From: Actinomycetes bacterium
GTDB taxonomy: Bacteria > Actinomycetota > Acidimicrobiia > Acidimicrobiales > Palsa-688
Length of the DNA stretch: 34,459 nucleotides
Reading direction: 5' to 3'
NCBI GenBank assembly: GCA_021799445.1
Contig: JAJZAM010000012.1
Location: 1-34,459 of the forward strand
Shown in pieces: positions 7,506 to 14,651 of this stretch (position 1 is the first letter of the stretch; every line of letters begins with the position of its first letter). The translations under genes were made by a program, and so were the position numbers. A model generated the notes under the pieces. That model saw nothing but the letters and a program-made list of their open reading frames with translations. It was not told the DNA's origin and ran no database searches.

Positions 7506-7943
7506 TCACTGATTGCGGTGGGAGAGACGCCGCCCGGTTATTCTTTGAGCGACTATCTCCACCCAGTGCGTACGTTCGCCGGGAACCGCGGTTTGAACAG
7601 ACAGGTGGCGTAGCGCTTCGGACCGGTCGTCCAGGGCGGAGCTGATGTCGTTGGCGGTTCCTGTCACCAAGACGCTCCAACCGTCCCCGGTTCGAGGGTC
7701 GAGGCTGTCAATTTCGAAGGCGACTCTGGCAAGGTCCGACCCCACTAACTTTGTCCCGTCGTTGCTCATAAACACGACGCAGTCGTCGGCGAAGCGGTAG
7801 TTCACAGGGAATATCATCGGCTGTCCCCCGGCGACGACGGCGATCCGGCCGAAAGTGTTCGATTCGAGGAGAGCCCGGCATTCGTCCTCATCGATCTCGT
7901 CGTAGACGACCAAAGTCTTTGAGGTCTCCGCTGCATCTGTCAT
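7506..7943 (-). CDS. Pyridoxamine 5'-phosphate oxidase-like FMN-binding protein
   Basis: This is a small split-barrel flavoprotein of the pyridoxamine-phosphate-oxidase-like group, about 145 residues. The barrel signatures are LLESNTFGRIAVVAGGQPMIFPVNYRFADD, VVFMSNDGTKL, VAFEIDSLDP and GWSVLVTGTAND, ending with WVEIVAQRITGRRL. Proteins of this kind bind FMN, F420 or heme and include unspecific reductases; the substrate is unknown. ATG 7943 (MTDAAETSK) is chosen because AGAAG lies eight bases upstream. An in-frame GTG at 7973 would add ten basic residues with no clear ribosome site. It is transcribed toward the LytM-like gene, separated by about 200 bases that hold the putative riboswitch, so the two are probably separate units. 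It is divergent from the gene at 8037. Confidence 0.85.
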   Translation of the reverse strand: MTDAAETSKTLVVYDEIDEDECRALLESNTFGRIAVVAGGQPMIFPVNYRFADDCVVFMSNDGTKLVGSDLARVAFEIDSLDPRTGDGWSVLVTGTANDISSALDDRSEALRHLSVQTAVPGERTHWVEIVAQRITGRRLSHRNQ

Positions 7944-8024
7944 GGTCTGTCTTCTTTCATCTCGTCGTTTCACCAGCTTGTCAGCTCTGAGAGGTCCTCA
8001 GTAGAGACGAAAGTCCCAAGCGGT

Positions 8025-8030
8025 TAGATT
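8025..8030 (+). promoter_or_regulatory. Probable -10 box, leaderless start of the gene at 8037
   Basis: TAGATT ends six bases before GTG 8037 and no ribosome site lies between them, which fits leaderless transcription. No clear -35 is seen. Confidence 0.4.
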
Positions 8031-8036
8031 CGAGGC

Positions 8037-9056
8037 GTGGAGTCAAGCAGGTGGATCGGAAGGCCGGCGGCTGACGTAGCCCTCATTCTCGCCTGGGTGC
8101 CGCTGGCTCTGGCCGGTCACTTCAGCGAAGGGAACCCCCGGGCTCTCAGTTTGCTGGTTGCCTGCGTCATGTTCCTTTCCTTTGCGCATCAGCCGCTAAC
8201 CCTGCCCTTCGTGTACGCCAGCCCGTGGCGCTTGGGCAGTCACCGCAGGCTCTTTCTCTTGTCCCCCGCTGTCGTCATCGTGGCCGTGTCGGTTTTCGCC
8301 ACGGCCATCCCGGTGGCGGTGGCGGTTGTAGGGGGTCTGTGGAACGCCGAGCACACCCTCATGCAGCGTTACGGAATAATGAGGATCTACGGTCGAAAGC
8401 AGGGTGACAACCAGGCGAAGACAGAAAAATTGATGGTCTTTACATGGTTTGCAGTTCCTTTGTTATTTGTGGTTGCTCGTAACGATATTATAAAAACTGT
8501 AAATAACTTTGGTGTCATTACAGTTACCGGGACCGCTGTAAAGATCCTCGCTGGAATGTCAGCGGAGGCGACGATCGCACTGCCGCTCGTGGCGCTGGCC
8601 GCTTGTTATCTCGCAGTGCGCTGGTTGGCTGGTGAGTTTCGCTCTGGGCGACGGAATCCCGGAAAGTGGCTGTACGTGGCTTCCACGGCTGCTCTGTTTG
8701 CCGTGGCCATGGTCGATCCGATCGCTGGGCTTGTGGGCTTCGTGGGATCTCATTCGATCGAGTACCTTGTTATTGTCAACAGGTCGGTCGCAGGGGAAGC
8801 TCGCCACCCCGGCCTGCTGGGCGACCTCGCTCGGCTTCCCCACGGCCGGATTTGGTTCTTCGTCGTGTACCTCGCTGCCGTCAGCGCAGCTTTTGCCTTG
8901 CTGTACTACGTCGTGCCCGCCGTCGTTCTTCTCGTGGCGGTCCTAAGCGTAGGGGCGTTGCACTTTTTCTACGACTCGTTCATCTGGAAGCTGCGTAAGC
9001 CCGAGGTGTCAGCTTCTCTGTCCGTGGTGGCTTCCCCGCGGGTCACAGCCGGTTGA
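8037..9056 (+). CDS. Polytopic membrane protein with conserved-looking His motifs, function unknown
   Basis: The 339-residue protein has about eight or nine membrane helices. Histidines sit at or near helix ends: FAHQPLTLPF, WNAEHTLMQRYGIMRIYGRK, SHSIEYLVIVN and LHFFYDSFIWKLR. The last motif, an aromatic-rich His-Phe-Phe-Tyr-Asp with Ile-Trp-Lys, recurs in uncharacterised bacterial membrane proteins. Such His clusters can bind a metal or heme, so an integral-membrane oxidase or hydroxylase role is possible but not shown. GTG 8037 follows a TAGATT box by six bases. An unusually AT-rich stretch of codons occurs at about 8430-8530, covering VARNDIIKTVNNFGVITVTG. The gene stands alone between divergent and convergent neighbours. 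Confidence 0.75.
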   Translation: MESSRWIGRPAADVALILAWVPLALAGHFSEGNPRALSLLVACVMFLSFAHQPLTLPFVYASPWRLGSHRRLFLLSPAVVIVAVSVFATAIPVAVAVVGGLWNAEHTLMQRYGIMRIYGRKQGDNQAKTEKLMVFTWFAVPLLFVVARNDIIKTVNNFGVITVTGTAVKILAGMSAEATIALPLVALAACYLAVRWLAGEFRSGRRNPGKWLYVASTAALFAVAMVDPIAGLVGFVGSHSIEYLVIVNRSVAGEARHPGLLGDLARLPHGRIWFFVVYLAAVSAAFALLYYVVPAVVLLVAVLSVGALHFFYDSFIWKLRKPEVSASLSVVASPRVTAG

Positions 9057-9107
9057 CATCCACGCATGGCCATCACATAGGCGTTCACAGGGCGCTTGAG
9101 GAACCGT

Positions 9108-10541
9108 CTAGGCGGAGCTTCCGAGCGCCTCGACGGCAGAGCGGAAGGCCTCGGCGCGTTCTTCGTAGCTCCTGAAGCGCCCGAAGCTCGCAGCAGCCGG
9201 CGAGAGCAGTACCACAGCGCCGGGCGGTGCCCACTGAGAGGCCCTGTAGACAGCCTCGCCTATGTCCGTGCACGATAGGGCATCGCCGCCTCTCGATTTC
9301 ACCTCCCGGAGTATCCTTTCGCCGCTGTCCGGGACGGTGAAGACCAGATACGGCGTGCTGCGTGCTGCGAGGTGCTCTGCGAGTGGGGCGTAGTCGATGT
9401 CGCGGTCGAAGCCTCCGGCTATCAGCGCCAGGGGCCTGTCAGCGAACACCTCGGTGGCCGCGATCGTCGGTAGGACGTTAGTGGAAAGGGAATCGTCGAC
9501 GTACTCGACTCCTTCGTGGACCCGGACTGTTTCGAGGCGGTGGGGAAGACCCCGGAATCCGCTTGCGGCTTCGGCGAGCCTAACGGGATCGGAGGCTTCT
9601 GTTATGCCCATTTCTTCGAGGCAAGCTGCGGCGATAAGAGCGTTAAGCACGTTGTGACGTCCTCTCAGGCCGAGAGGTTCTACCCACGACGGAGACCTAC
9701 CGTCAAAGGTGCTAACGGCCGGGACGCCCGGAAAGCGAACCCACCGCGGCCCGGGACGAAGCGATCGGGCGCGCTCCACGAGGCGTTCGTCGTCGCCGTT
9801 AGCCACCACGATCCGGCCGCCGCGCCGCCCGCAGATCGACAGCTTGTCCCGATAGTACGCTTCTACAGAGCCATGCCAGTCGAGGTGGTCCGGGTGCAGC
9901 GACGTTACAGCCACGACAGCTGGCGAGGACCACAAGTCGGTAGCTTGGAAGCTAGAAACCTCCACTATCCAAAGCCGGTCCTGGCCCGGTCCGTCGGTGG
10001 CGCCCGCTCCGACGCAGGTAACCGGCCGGTCGGGCGAAGCGGTCTTCGCGTCGCTGGGCCCGGGCTCGGCGGGGTCGCCGGCGTTATCCCACGGCGTTGT
10101 ATCCCAGGGAACAGTGCCGAGGTTGCCTCCGACGAAGCAGGCCCGCCCGAAAGCTGATGCCAGGTGCCCAGCAACCGACGTCGTCGTAGACTTGCCTTTG
10201 GTGCCGGTTATGCCGATCACGTTTTCCGGGCCGACCTGCTCAAGCCACAGCCCCATCCCTCCGACGACCGCCACGCCGTTGGCTTCGAGCCGTTTCACGT
10301 TGTCACCGTAGCGGGAGAGTCCCGGCGACTTGATGACCACCTCGCAGCGAAGAAGTGACTCCAGGCCCCCACCTTTAGTGCTCACCACCCAAGGCTCTGT
10401 TGGATTGTCGTCGACGACGACGAAGGGTTCAACGCCGCAGGCTTGCAACCGTCGTAGTGTCGCCCGACCTTCGGACCCGACGCCCCACACGCCGACCTTG
10501 ACGCCTCGAAGGTCAGACCAGCGTAGTGGGTGAGAGGTCAT
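9108..10541 (-). CDS. murD2: MurD2-like UDP-MurNAc-L-alanine:L-glutamate ligase
   Basis: This Mur-ligase family enzyme of 477 residues attaches glutamate to UDP-MurNAc-L-Ala in the cytoplasm. It has an N-terminal Rossmann-like domain (VKVGVWGVGSEGRATLR), the ATP loop GITGTKGKSTTT (about 109-120), VGGNLGTVPW, VEVSSFQ, SLHPDHLDWHGS, LRGRHNVLNALIAAACL and GFRGLPHRLETV, and a C-terminal domain with DDSLSTN and LIAGGFDRDIDY. These are MurD signatures. Because murL lies immediately upstream with a 29-base overlap, it is best read as MurD2, which adds L-glutamate for MurL to invert, rather than classical D-Glu-adding MurD. The sequence alone does not prove stereospecificity. ATG 10541 places the Rossmann motif at residue 15, as usual. 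Confidence 0.88.
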   Translation of the reverse strand: MTSHPLRWSDLRGVKVGVWGVGSEGRATLRRLQACGVEPFVVVDDNPTEPWVVSTKGGGLESLLRCEVVIKSPGLSRYGDNVKRLEANGVAVVGGMGLWLEQVGPENVIGITGTKGKSTTTSVAGHLASAFGRACFVGGNLGTVPWDTTPWDNAGDPAEPGPSDAKTASPDRPVTCVGAGATDGPGQDRLWIVEVSSFQATDLWSSPAVVAVTSLHPDHLDWHGSVEAYYRDKLSICGRRGGRIVVANGDDERLVERARSLRPGPRWVRFPGVPAVSTFDGRSPSWVEPLGLRGRHNVLNALIAAACLEEMGITEASDPVRLAEAASGFRGLPHRLETVRVHEGVEYVDDSLSTNVLPTIAATEVFADRPLALIAGGFDRDIDYAPLAEHLAARSTPYLVFTVPDSGERILREVKSRGGDALSCTDIGEAVYRASQWAPPGAVVLLSPAAASFGRFRSYEERAEAFRSAVEALGSSA

Positions 10542-11868
10542 AGGGTATGTGATGGGCGCCCATCGGGAGCATGAAGGATGCGGGTTCGGCGCAAGACTGT
10601 CCGCCAGCCCTGTCCAGCTTGTCTAGAAGAAGGGACATCACCTCGTTTGATGCCCTGTCGGGCCTGTTAGCAGCTAGACGAAGAGCAACACGACTCTCGT
10701 CCACGTCACCGACGCATTCGAAGGGCTTGAAAGCCCCGCTCAGTCCCAGTAGAGCCTCGAAAACTTCGACCAGATCCCTTTGTTCTAGGGGCTCAGCCCC
10801 GCCGAAGATCTCCAAGAGCCGGTCATGGTCCAAGAACGGGGCGAGAATCAGGTCGATGAAGCAGCACTTGTCGCAGCGGCCGCACCAAGAGTCCAGGCGT
10901 TTAGCGGGGTCGAGATGGAAGGCACGGTTGCACGAGTGAAAGACCTTATGGTAGTCGGTCATCCGGGAAAAGCGCTCCGCAACCCACAGCTCGCTGAACG
11001 GCCTCAGCAAAGAGAAATACTCGACGAGCGAGCCGAGTGAGCTTTCGAGCACCGACCGGAAACCCGCCTCGAAAAGGTAACTCTTTGAGTACTGGTGGTT
11101 TACTTCACGCCCGTTAAAGGTGAGGGTCGGTTTGCTCGACGACCACTCGTTTGACATGACGACTCGCCCTCGGCCGGTTAGGACGGCGCACAGCACGGCA
11201 ACTGCCGAGACGATACCGGTGACAGGGACGTGGCCGTTGAAAGCGCTCCTCCCGGCCTCCGGGCTGAGGATCCAGGGGTCGATCTCGCGTTGGGCCCGTC
11301 TCACAGCAAGACCTGTCGTCGAAGCCGCCCGCTCGATCGCCCGGAACGGAGGAGCCCCAGCACGGTCGAGCACGAACAACTCGGCGTCGGATCTCGAAGC
11401 CTTAAGGGTCTCTACGGTGACGATCGAGTCGATCCCCCCACCGAAGGGAACGAGCAGGTGGTGCCTAGGGTGGCTAGCTAGCTCGGCCTCGTCAAGTTCG
11501 AAAGGTGGCTCCTGCTTTCCCCCGGCAAACTCCAGATCGGAGAGGTCCAAGCCGTTCCTATAGGCGAACTCGCCGAGACCTTGGATGTAAAAGTCTCGGA
11601 GGAACTCGACGTCACCTGGCCTTAGCTGCGTGTTGCCGAGGTCCACTACCGGAGGAGCTCCCGCCTTGAAGTAGGACACTCCTGCTAGGAGCCCCACTAT
11701 ACGGACCGCTTCGTAGGCAGCTGGACTCCACGTGTGCCCAGGTCCAACTTCGAGTTGCTCGACAAGTTCTACCGTGTCGAGCGTGTAGTGGAAGCGAACG
11801 ACCCCGGCTGGTTCGTCGACTTCCACTGGACCGTACGTGAAACGGTCGGATCTGACAGGACTTGTCAC
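10513..11868 (-). CDS. murL: MurL-type UDP-MurNAc-L-Ala-L-Glu epimerase
   Basis: The 451-residue protein resembles MurL, first described in Xanthomonas, which uses ATP to epimerise the terminal L-Glu of UDP-MurNAc-L-Ala-L-Glu to D-Glu and so bypasses glutamate racemase. Visible features are a PP-loop-like ATP motif LLVPFGGGIDSIVTVE (GGGIDS at 143-148), SNEWSSSKPTL with NGREVNHQYSKSYLFE in the middle, and a cysteine cluster SWCGRCDKCCF (C329, C332, C335, C336, with C313 nearby) suited to binding a metal. The start is GTG 11868. Its 3' end overlaps the MurD2-like ligase by 29 bases, so the two are translated together. Upstream on the same strand lies a GT51 transglycosylase-like gene, making a peptidoglycan block. 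The name rests on motif recall plus the diagnostic pairing with a murD-type gene. Confidence 0.85.
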   Translation of the reverse strand: MTSPVRSDRFTYGPVEVDEPAGVVRFHYTLDTVELVEQLEVGPGHTWSPAAYEAVRIVGLLAGVSYFKAGAPPVVDLGNTQLRPGDVEFLRDFYIQGLGEFAYRNGLDLSDLEFAGGKQEPPFELDEAELASHPRHHLLVPFGGGIDSIVTVETLKASRSDAELFVLDRAGAPPFRAIERAASTTGLAVRRAQREIDPWILSPEAGRSAFNGHVPVTGIVSAVAVLCAVLTGRGRVVMSNEWSSSKPTLTFNGREVNHQYSKSYLFEAGFRSVLESSLGSLVEYFSLLRPFSELWVAERFSRMTDYHKVFHSCNRAFHLDPAKRLDSWCGRCDKCCFIDLILAPFLDHDRLLEIFGGAEPLEQRDLVEVFEALLGLSGAFKPFECVGDVDESRVALRLAANRPDRASNEVMSLLLDKLDRAGGQSCAEPASFMLPMGAHHIPYDLSPTTLV

Positions 11869-11911
11869 CTCGCCATGAGGCTATCCCAAGGCGAGGGGTG
11901 ATGTTCGCTAG

Positions 11912-11962
11912 TCCGCTTCTGCGGATGGCTCTGGCCTCTTGAAGGAGAGGCGTCGCACGACG
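11912..11962 (-). terminator. Three tandem hairpins between the GT51 gene and murL
   Basis: Perfect stems are TCCGC/GGCGT-type arms 11912-11916 with 11921-11925 (TCCGC...GCGGA), GCCTCT 11934-11939 with AGAGGC 11946-11951, and CGTCG 11951-11955 with CGACG 11958-11962. They sit 15 to 65 bases past the GT51 stop. No U-tract follows, so partial termination or RNA processing is as likely as full termination. Confidence 0.4.
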
Positions 11963-11977
11963 GGACTGCGATTTGAG

Positions 11978-12805
11978 TCAGCCCCCGAAGGGTATCGCCG
12001 GGTCGAGTGGCGCGCTCTGATCGGCAAGGGCTTGTGAGGAGCTAAGCCGCCCTACCGCTACAAGCCTTGCGAAAACATGACTTCTACGCTTTAGGGCTGC
12101 GCTTAGGTGAGTCCGGGGGTCGTAAGCCGAAGGTGCTTGAAGCAGACCGGCTATGAGGGCGGCCTGCCCCCAAGAGAGTTGGCTTGGCTCCCGATCGAAG
12201 TAGTGAAGGGCCGCTTGGGTGACCCCGTATGCCCCGTCGCCGAAGTAGGCGGCGTCGAGGTACATGGCAAGGATCTCAGTTTTCGTGAAATCGTGGTCGA
12301 GCTTGAAAGCCATGACGACCTGCTCGGCGAGAGACCCCGGGTCAGACCGCCCTGGGGTATAGAGCAGCTTCGCTAGCTGGACTTCGATCGTAGCCCCTCC
12401 CAGGTTCGGGTTTGCGGTCACGAACCCCCAAGCGGCGCGTAGCGTGCCTTGCGGGTCAAGAGCAGTGTCAGAGTAGAACCTGCTGTCCTCGGTGGCTAGA
12501 ACGGCGTCCCCAATCCTTGTGGGGACCACCCCGTTGTCGCTCGGGGCGTGGTGCTCGGCGAGTAGTGCCATCACCCTGGCCGGGGCGTCGCTGGCCGAAG
12601 GAGTGACCGCAACGCCGGCCAAGGTCGCCGCTAAGGATGCGAGCACCACCACCGCCGTCACAACACTAAAGCCCCTCAAGTACCGACGCCGGAGACGACG
12701 AACCGGTTGCCGAGAGCCGAGCTTTCGGGGTCGGCGGTGGAGGCTACCCCGCTCGGCGGCGTCGGCGCTCCCCACGCGGTCAGCCGGATGCCTCGTCGCG
12801 ACCAC
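11978..12805 (-). CDS. GT51 monofunctional transglycosylase-like protein, atypical motifs
   Basis: GT51 enzymes polymerise lipid II into glycan strands outside the membrane. The 275-residue protein has a basic cytoplasmic tail, one membrane anchor (about 44-68) and a single GT51 domain without a penicillin-binding domain, so it is monofunctional in layout. Motif I reads ATEDSRFYSDTALDPQG, keeping the catalytic Glu (E106) and Asp but lacking the usual His. Motif II reads GGATIEVQLAKLL instead of GGSTITQQLxKN. Motif III reads KTEILAMYLDAAYFGDGAYG, with Asp in place of the usual Asn. E177 and QAALIAGLLQAPSAYDP are kept. Activity may be altered. GTG 12805 lies seven bases after TATTTT with no ribosome site (leaderless). 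It is followed by murL and the murD-type gene in the same direction, so it shares their envelope role. Confidence 0.85.
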   Translation of the reverse strand: MVATRHPADRVGSADAAERGSLHRRPRKLGSRQPVRRLRRRYLRGFSVVTAVVVLASLAATLAGVAVTPSASDAPARVMALLAEHHAPSDNGVVPTRIGDAVLATEDSRFYSDTALDPQGTLRAAWGFVTANPNLGGATIEVQLAKLLYTPGRSDPGSLAEQVVMAFKLDHDFTKTEILAMYLDAAYFGDGAYGVTQAALHYFDREPSQLSWGQAALIAGLLQAPSAYDPRTHLSAALKRRSHVFARLVAVGRLSSSQALADQSAPLDPAIPFGG

Positions 12806-12844
12806 CTAACTTAAAATACAGCCACTGACGGTAGCGTTGGGAGC
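12806..12844. promoter_or_regulatory. 39-base divergent promoter region with two near-start -10 boxes
   Basis: On the minus strand TATTTT (12818-12813) ends seven bases before GTG 12805. On the plus strand TAGCGT (12832-12837) ends seven bases before ATG 12845. The gap is too short for two ordinary promoters with leaders, which supports leaderless starts and mutual interference. The plus gene also has GGGAG close to its ATG. Confidence 0.4.
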
Positions 12845-13819
12845 ATGCAGCGCCCCCACCGCCTTATAGCGTCGCTAGCCGACGTCGCCCTGGAAGCTTC
12901 TATCGTGGGCAGCTTCAGCCGGATCGGATTCGAGGTGCGCAGCGCAAGCGAAGGGTGGGAGGAACCGCCCCGCTTGGACGGCAAGACCGTTTTGGTGACC
13001 GGAGCTTCGTCGGGCATCGGGCGGGCCGTCGCAGTGGGGCTCGCTCGGCGCGGCGCTCACGTTATATTGACGGCCCGGGACGTTGATCGGCTCGGCCTGT
13101 CAGCCAAGAACGTCCTCGACGCTGGCGGCACAGCCGCAGTAGTACCGGCAGACCTGGTCGAGCCAGCCCAGGTGGAAGCCCTCGTCGAACAGGTCGGGGC
13201 GACATCCGCCGCGCTGGACGCCGTGGTCCACAACGCCGGAGCTTTGTTCCGTAGCTATCGTCAGGCTCCCGACGGGACCGAGCTTACGGTAGCCACGCAC
13301 GTCCTAGCCCCGTTCCGCCTCACCTGCCGTTTGTCGACTTTGCTCGACTCGAAGCGCTGTGTGCTCGTCACCGTGTCCTCCGGCGGAATGTACACAGAGA
13401 GGTTCGACTTGAGTCGCCTAGAGATGACCCGGAACGACTACCGGGGGGCAGTGGCCTACGCCCGCGCTAAAAGAGCCCAGGTTGTTCTCGCCTCGCAGTG
13501 GCAGCAAAGGCTCGGGTCTGGATTTCAAAGCTACAGCACCCACCCAGGATGGGTGAGGACCGCGGGCCTAGACGCTGGCCTGCCGGGAATGGCGCGCCTC
13601 GGGCCGCTGCTACGGACCCCGGAACAGGGGGCTGACACCGTCGTGTGGCTCGTCAGCGAAGCCCTCGCAAGGGCCGTCCCGCCTGAACCTGGCTTCTGGC
13701 ATGACCGACGCTTAAGGGGTCAGTACTACCTCCCAAGTACTAGGCGGAGCCCTGCTCAAGCACGAGTCGACGGAGAAGCTCTGTGGTCTTGGTGTGCGCA
13801 GCGCACCGGAATAAGCTAA
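12845..13819 (+). CDS. Short-chain dehydrogenase/reductase (SDR)
   Basis: This NAD(P)-dependent oxidoreductase of the classical SDR fold has 324 residues, longer than the usual 250 because of N- and C-terminal extensions. The cofactor motif TGASSGIG is at 52-59, VVHNAGA marks the central strand, the catalytic Ser lies in VTVSSGGMYT, and Tyr-x-x-x-Lys is in VAYARAKRAQ. STHPGWVRT follows, as in family members. The layout (about 40-residue lead, SSGGMYT, then a long tail with FWHDRRLRGQYYLP) recalls the DHRS12-like group. The basic tail and aromatic end may bind a lipid or membrane, an inference. The substrate is unknown. It is divergent from the GT51 gene, 39 bases away. Confidence 0.88.
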   Translation: MQRPHRLIASLADVALEASIVGSFSRIGFEVRSASEGWEEPPRLDGKTVLVTGASSGIGRAVAVGLARRGAHVILTARDVDRLGLSAKNVLDAGGTAAVVPADLVEPAQVEALVEQVGATSAALDAVVHNAGALFRSYRQAPDGTELTVATHVLAPFRLTCRLSTLLDSKRCVLVTVSSGGMYTERFDLSRLEMTRNDYRGAVAYARAKRAQVVLASQWQQRLGSGFQSYSTHPGWVRTAGLDAGLPGMARLGPLLRTPEQGADTVVWLVSEALARAVPPEPGFWHDRRLRGQYYLPSTRRSPAQARVDGEALWSWCAQRTGIS

Positions 13820-13882
13820 CTAGTAGCGGAAGCGGCGGCAGCGCAGGAGCAGTCGCGCCGTCCGGGCTGTCCAGGCGGAGGC

Positions 13883-14194
13883 TTAAGAGGCTGTCAAAGA
13901 ACGGCCGATAACGTAGCTAGAGTCGGGGTTGTCAGTGAAGTTGACCGGCCAGACTGGAGAAACGTCGTGTCGGAAGAACAATTGGTCGCCGAGCAAGTGG
14001 TGGCGGTAGAAACGCACCGGGTGGTAACGGTCCGAATCTCTCAGCACCTCGTCGAGGATTTCTGGAGGGTGGACGTAACCGGCGGTAACGGCTGCGGGTC
14101 GGGCCGCGTGAGCGCAACAGTATCTCCTGGCGACAGCTTCTTGATGAACCTGATAGAGGGGGCCACGAGCGGCGAACCCGTCGCCTGGAGACAT
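13883..14194 (-). CDS. Hypothetical protein, start uncertain
   Basis: No family is recognised. The reverse frame ending at TAA 13883 has GC-rich third positions and reads like real protein: GYVHPPEILDEVLRDSDRYH, then PVRFYRHHLLGDQLFFRHD and PVWPVNFTDNPDSSYVIGR. The open frame extends to 14356, but that would run under the divergent gene at 14294, so ATG 14194 (103 residues) is chosen; it has no ribosome site. The plus-strand frame at 13967-14260 is judged a shadow. No signal peptide or membrane helix is seen, while the His/Tyr/Phe/Arg content is high. It could be a gene remnant. Confidence 0.45.
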   Translation of the reverse strand: MSPGDGFAARGPLYQVHQEAVARRYCCAHAARPAAVTAGYVHPPEILDEVLRDSDRYHPVRFYRHHLLGDQLFFRHDVSPVWPVNFTDNPDSSYVIGRSLTAS

Positions 14195-14254
14195 TTGGCT
14201 GAATGGGGTCTGCACAGTTTCAACGGAATGTCCGGAATGCCCGTTCCGCGATTC

Positions 14255-14268
14255 GCGTAGAGTTACGC
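14255..14268. promoter_or_regulatory. Operator-like inverted repeat in a divergent promoter
   Basis: GCGTA-gagt-TACGC is a perfect five-base inverted repeat between the divergent genes at 14194 and 14294. It overlaps a TAGAGT box at 14258-14263. A second imperfect repeat, CGGAA-N6-TTCCG, lies just left of it. A regulator site is a guess. Confidence 0.3.
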
Positions 14269-14293
14269 AGGCGATGTTAGAGTCACCTAGCCC

Positions 14294-14647
14294 ATGACTA
14301 CTGACGATCACGCCGGTCTGATAGTTTGCGCCCGCCCTAGTTACCCGGTCCTCCATTCGCAGCGTTTCAGGCTACTTACACCCCGGGCCCAGGAGGCCGC
14401 CGCCGAAGCAGAGCGGATGCTCGCCGAAGGCGAGACCGACCCCGAAGATCTGGCGAAGAAACTAAGACACGACCGTGAAGCTCTCCAAGAGGCCCGGGAC
14501 TTTTTCGCATCCCTGGTCAGGGCGCATTCCGATGACTTCCATGCCACTGAGGCTCTGAGGCTCGTCAACAGGGCGTTGTCGAAGACCCCGATCGTCGATC
14601 CCCTGGACTGGAAGCCCCGTTGGCATCAGCGTTTCCGCAGACCGTGA
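14294..14647 (+). CDS. Small helical hypothetical protein
   Basis: No family is recognised. The 117-residue protein is charged and helical. RFRLLTPRAQEAAAEAERML, then EDLAKKLRHDREALQEARDF, and HATEALRLVNRALSKTP form amphipathic helices that could make a coiled coil or three-helix bundle. It ends WKPRWHQRFRRP, a basic, Trp-containing tail that could bind nucleic acid or membrane. ATG 14294 lies ten bases after TAGAGT (14278-14283), with no ribosome site, giving a leader of three to four bases at most. The stop is followed after five bases by a tandem hairpin region, and then the acyl-CoA dehydrogenase gene in the same direction. Confidence 0.65.
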   Translation: MTTDDHAGLIVCARPSYPVLHSQRFRLLTPRAQEAAAEAERMLAEGETDPEDLAKKLRHDREALQEARDFFASLVRAHSDDFHATEALRLVNRALSKTPIVDPLDWKPRWHQRFRRP

Positions 14648-14651
14648 AGCG

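Noticed and set aside
9516-10157. 213-residue plus-strand open frame over the MurD-type gene
   Set aside because: Antisense shadow; the reverse strand has the Mur ligase motifs.
13967-14260. 97-residue plus-strand frame
   Set aside because: No ribosome site and no recognisable pattern. The reverse frame has better third-position GC and a more protein-like end, so that strand was preferred.
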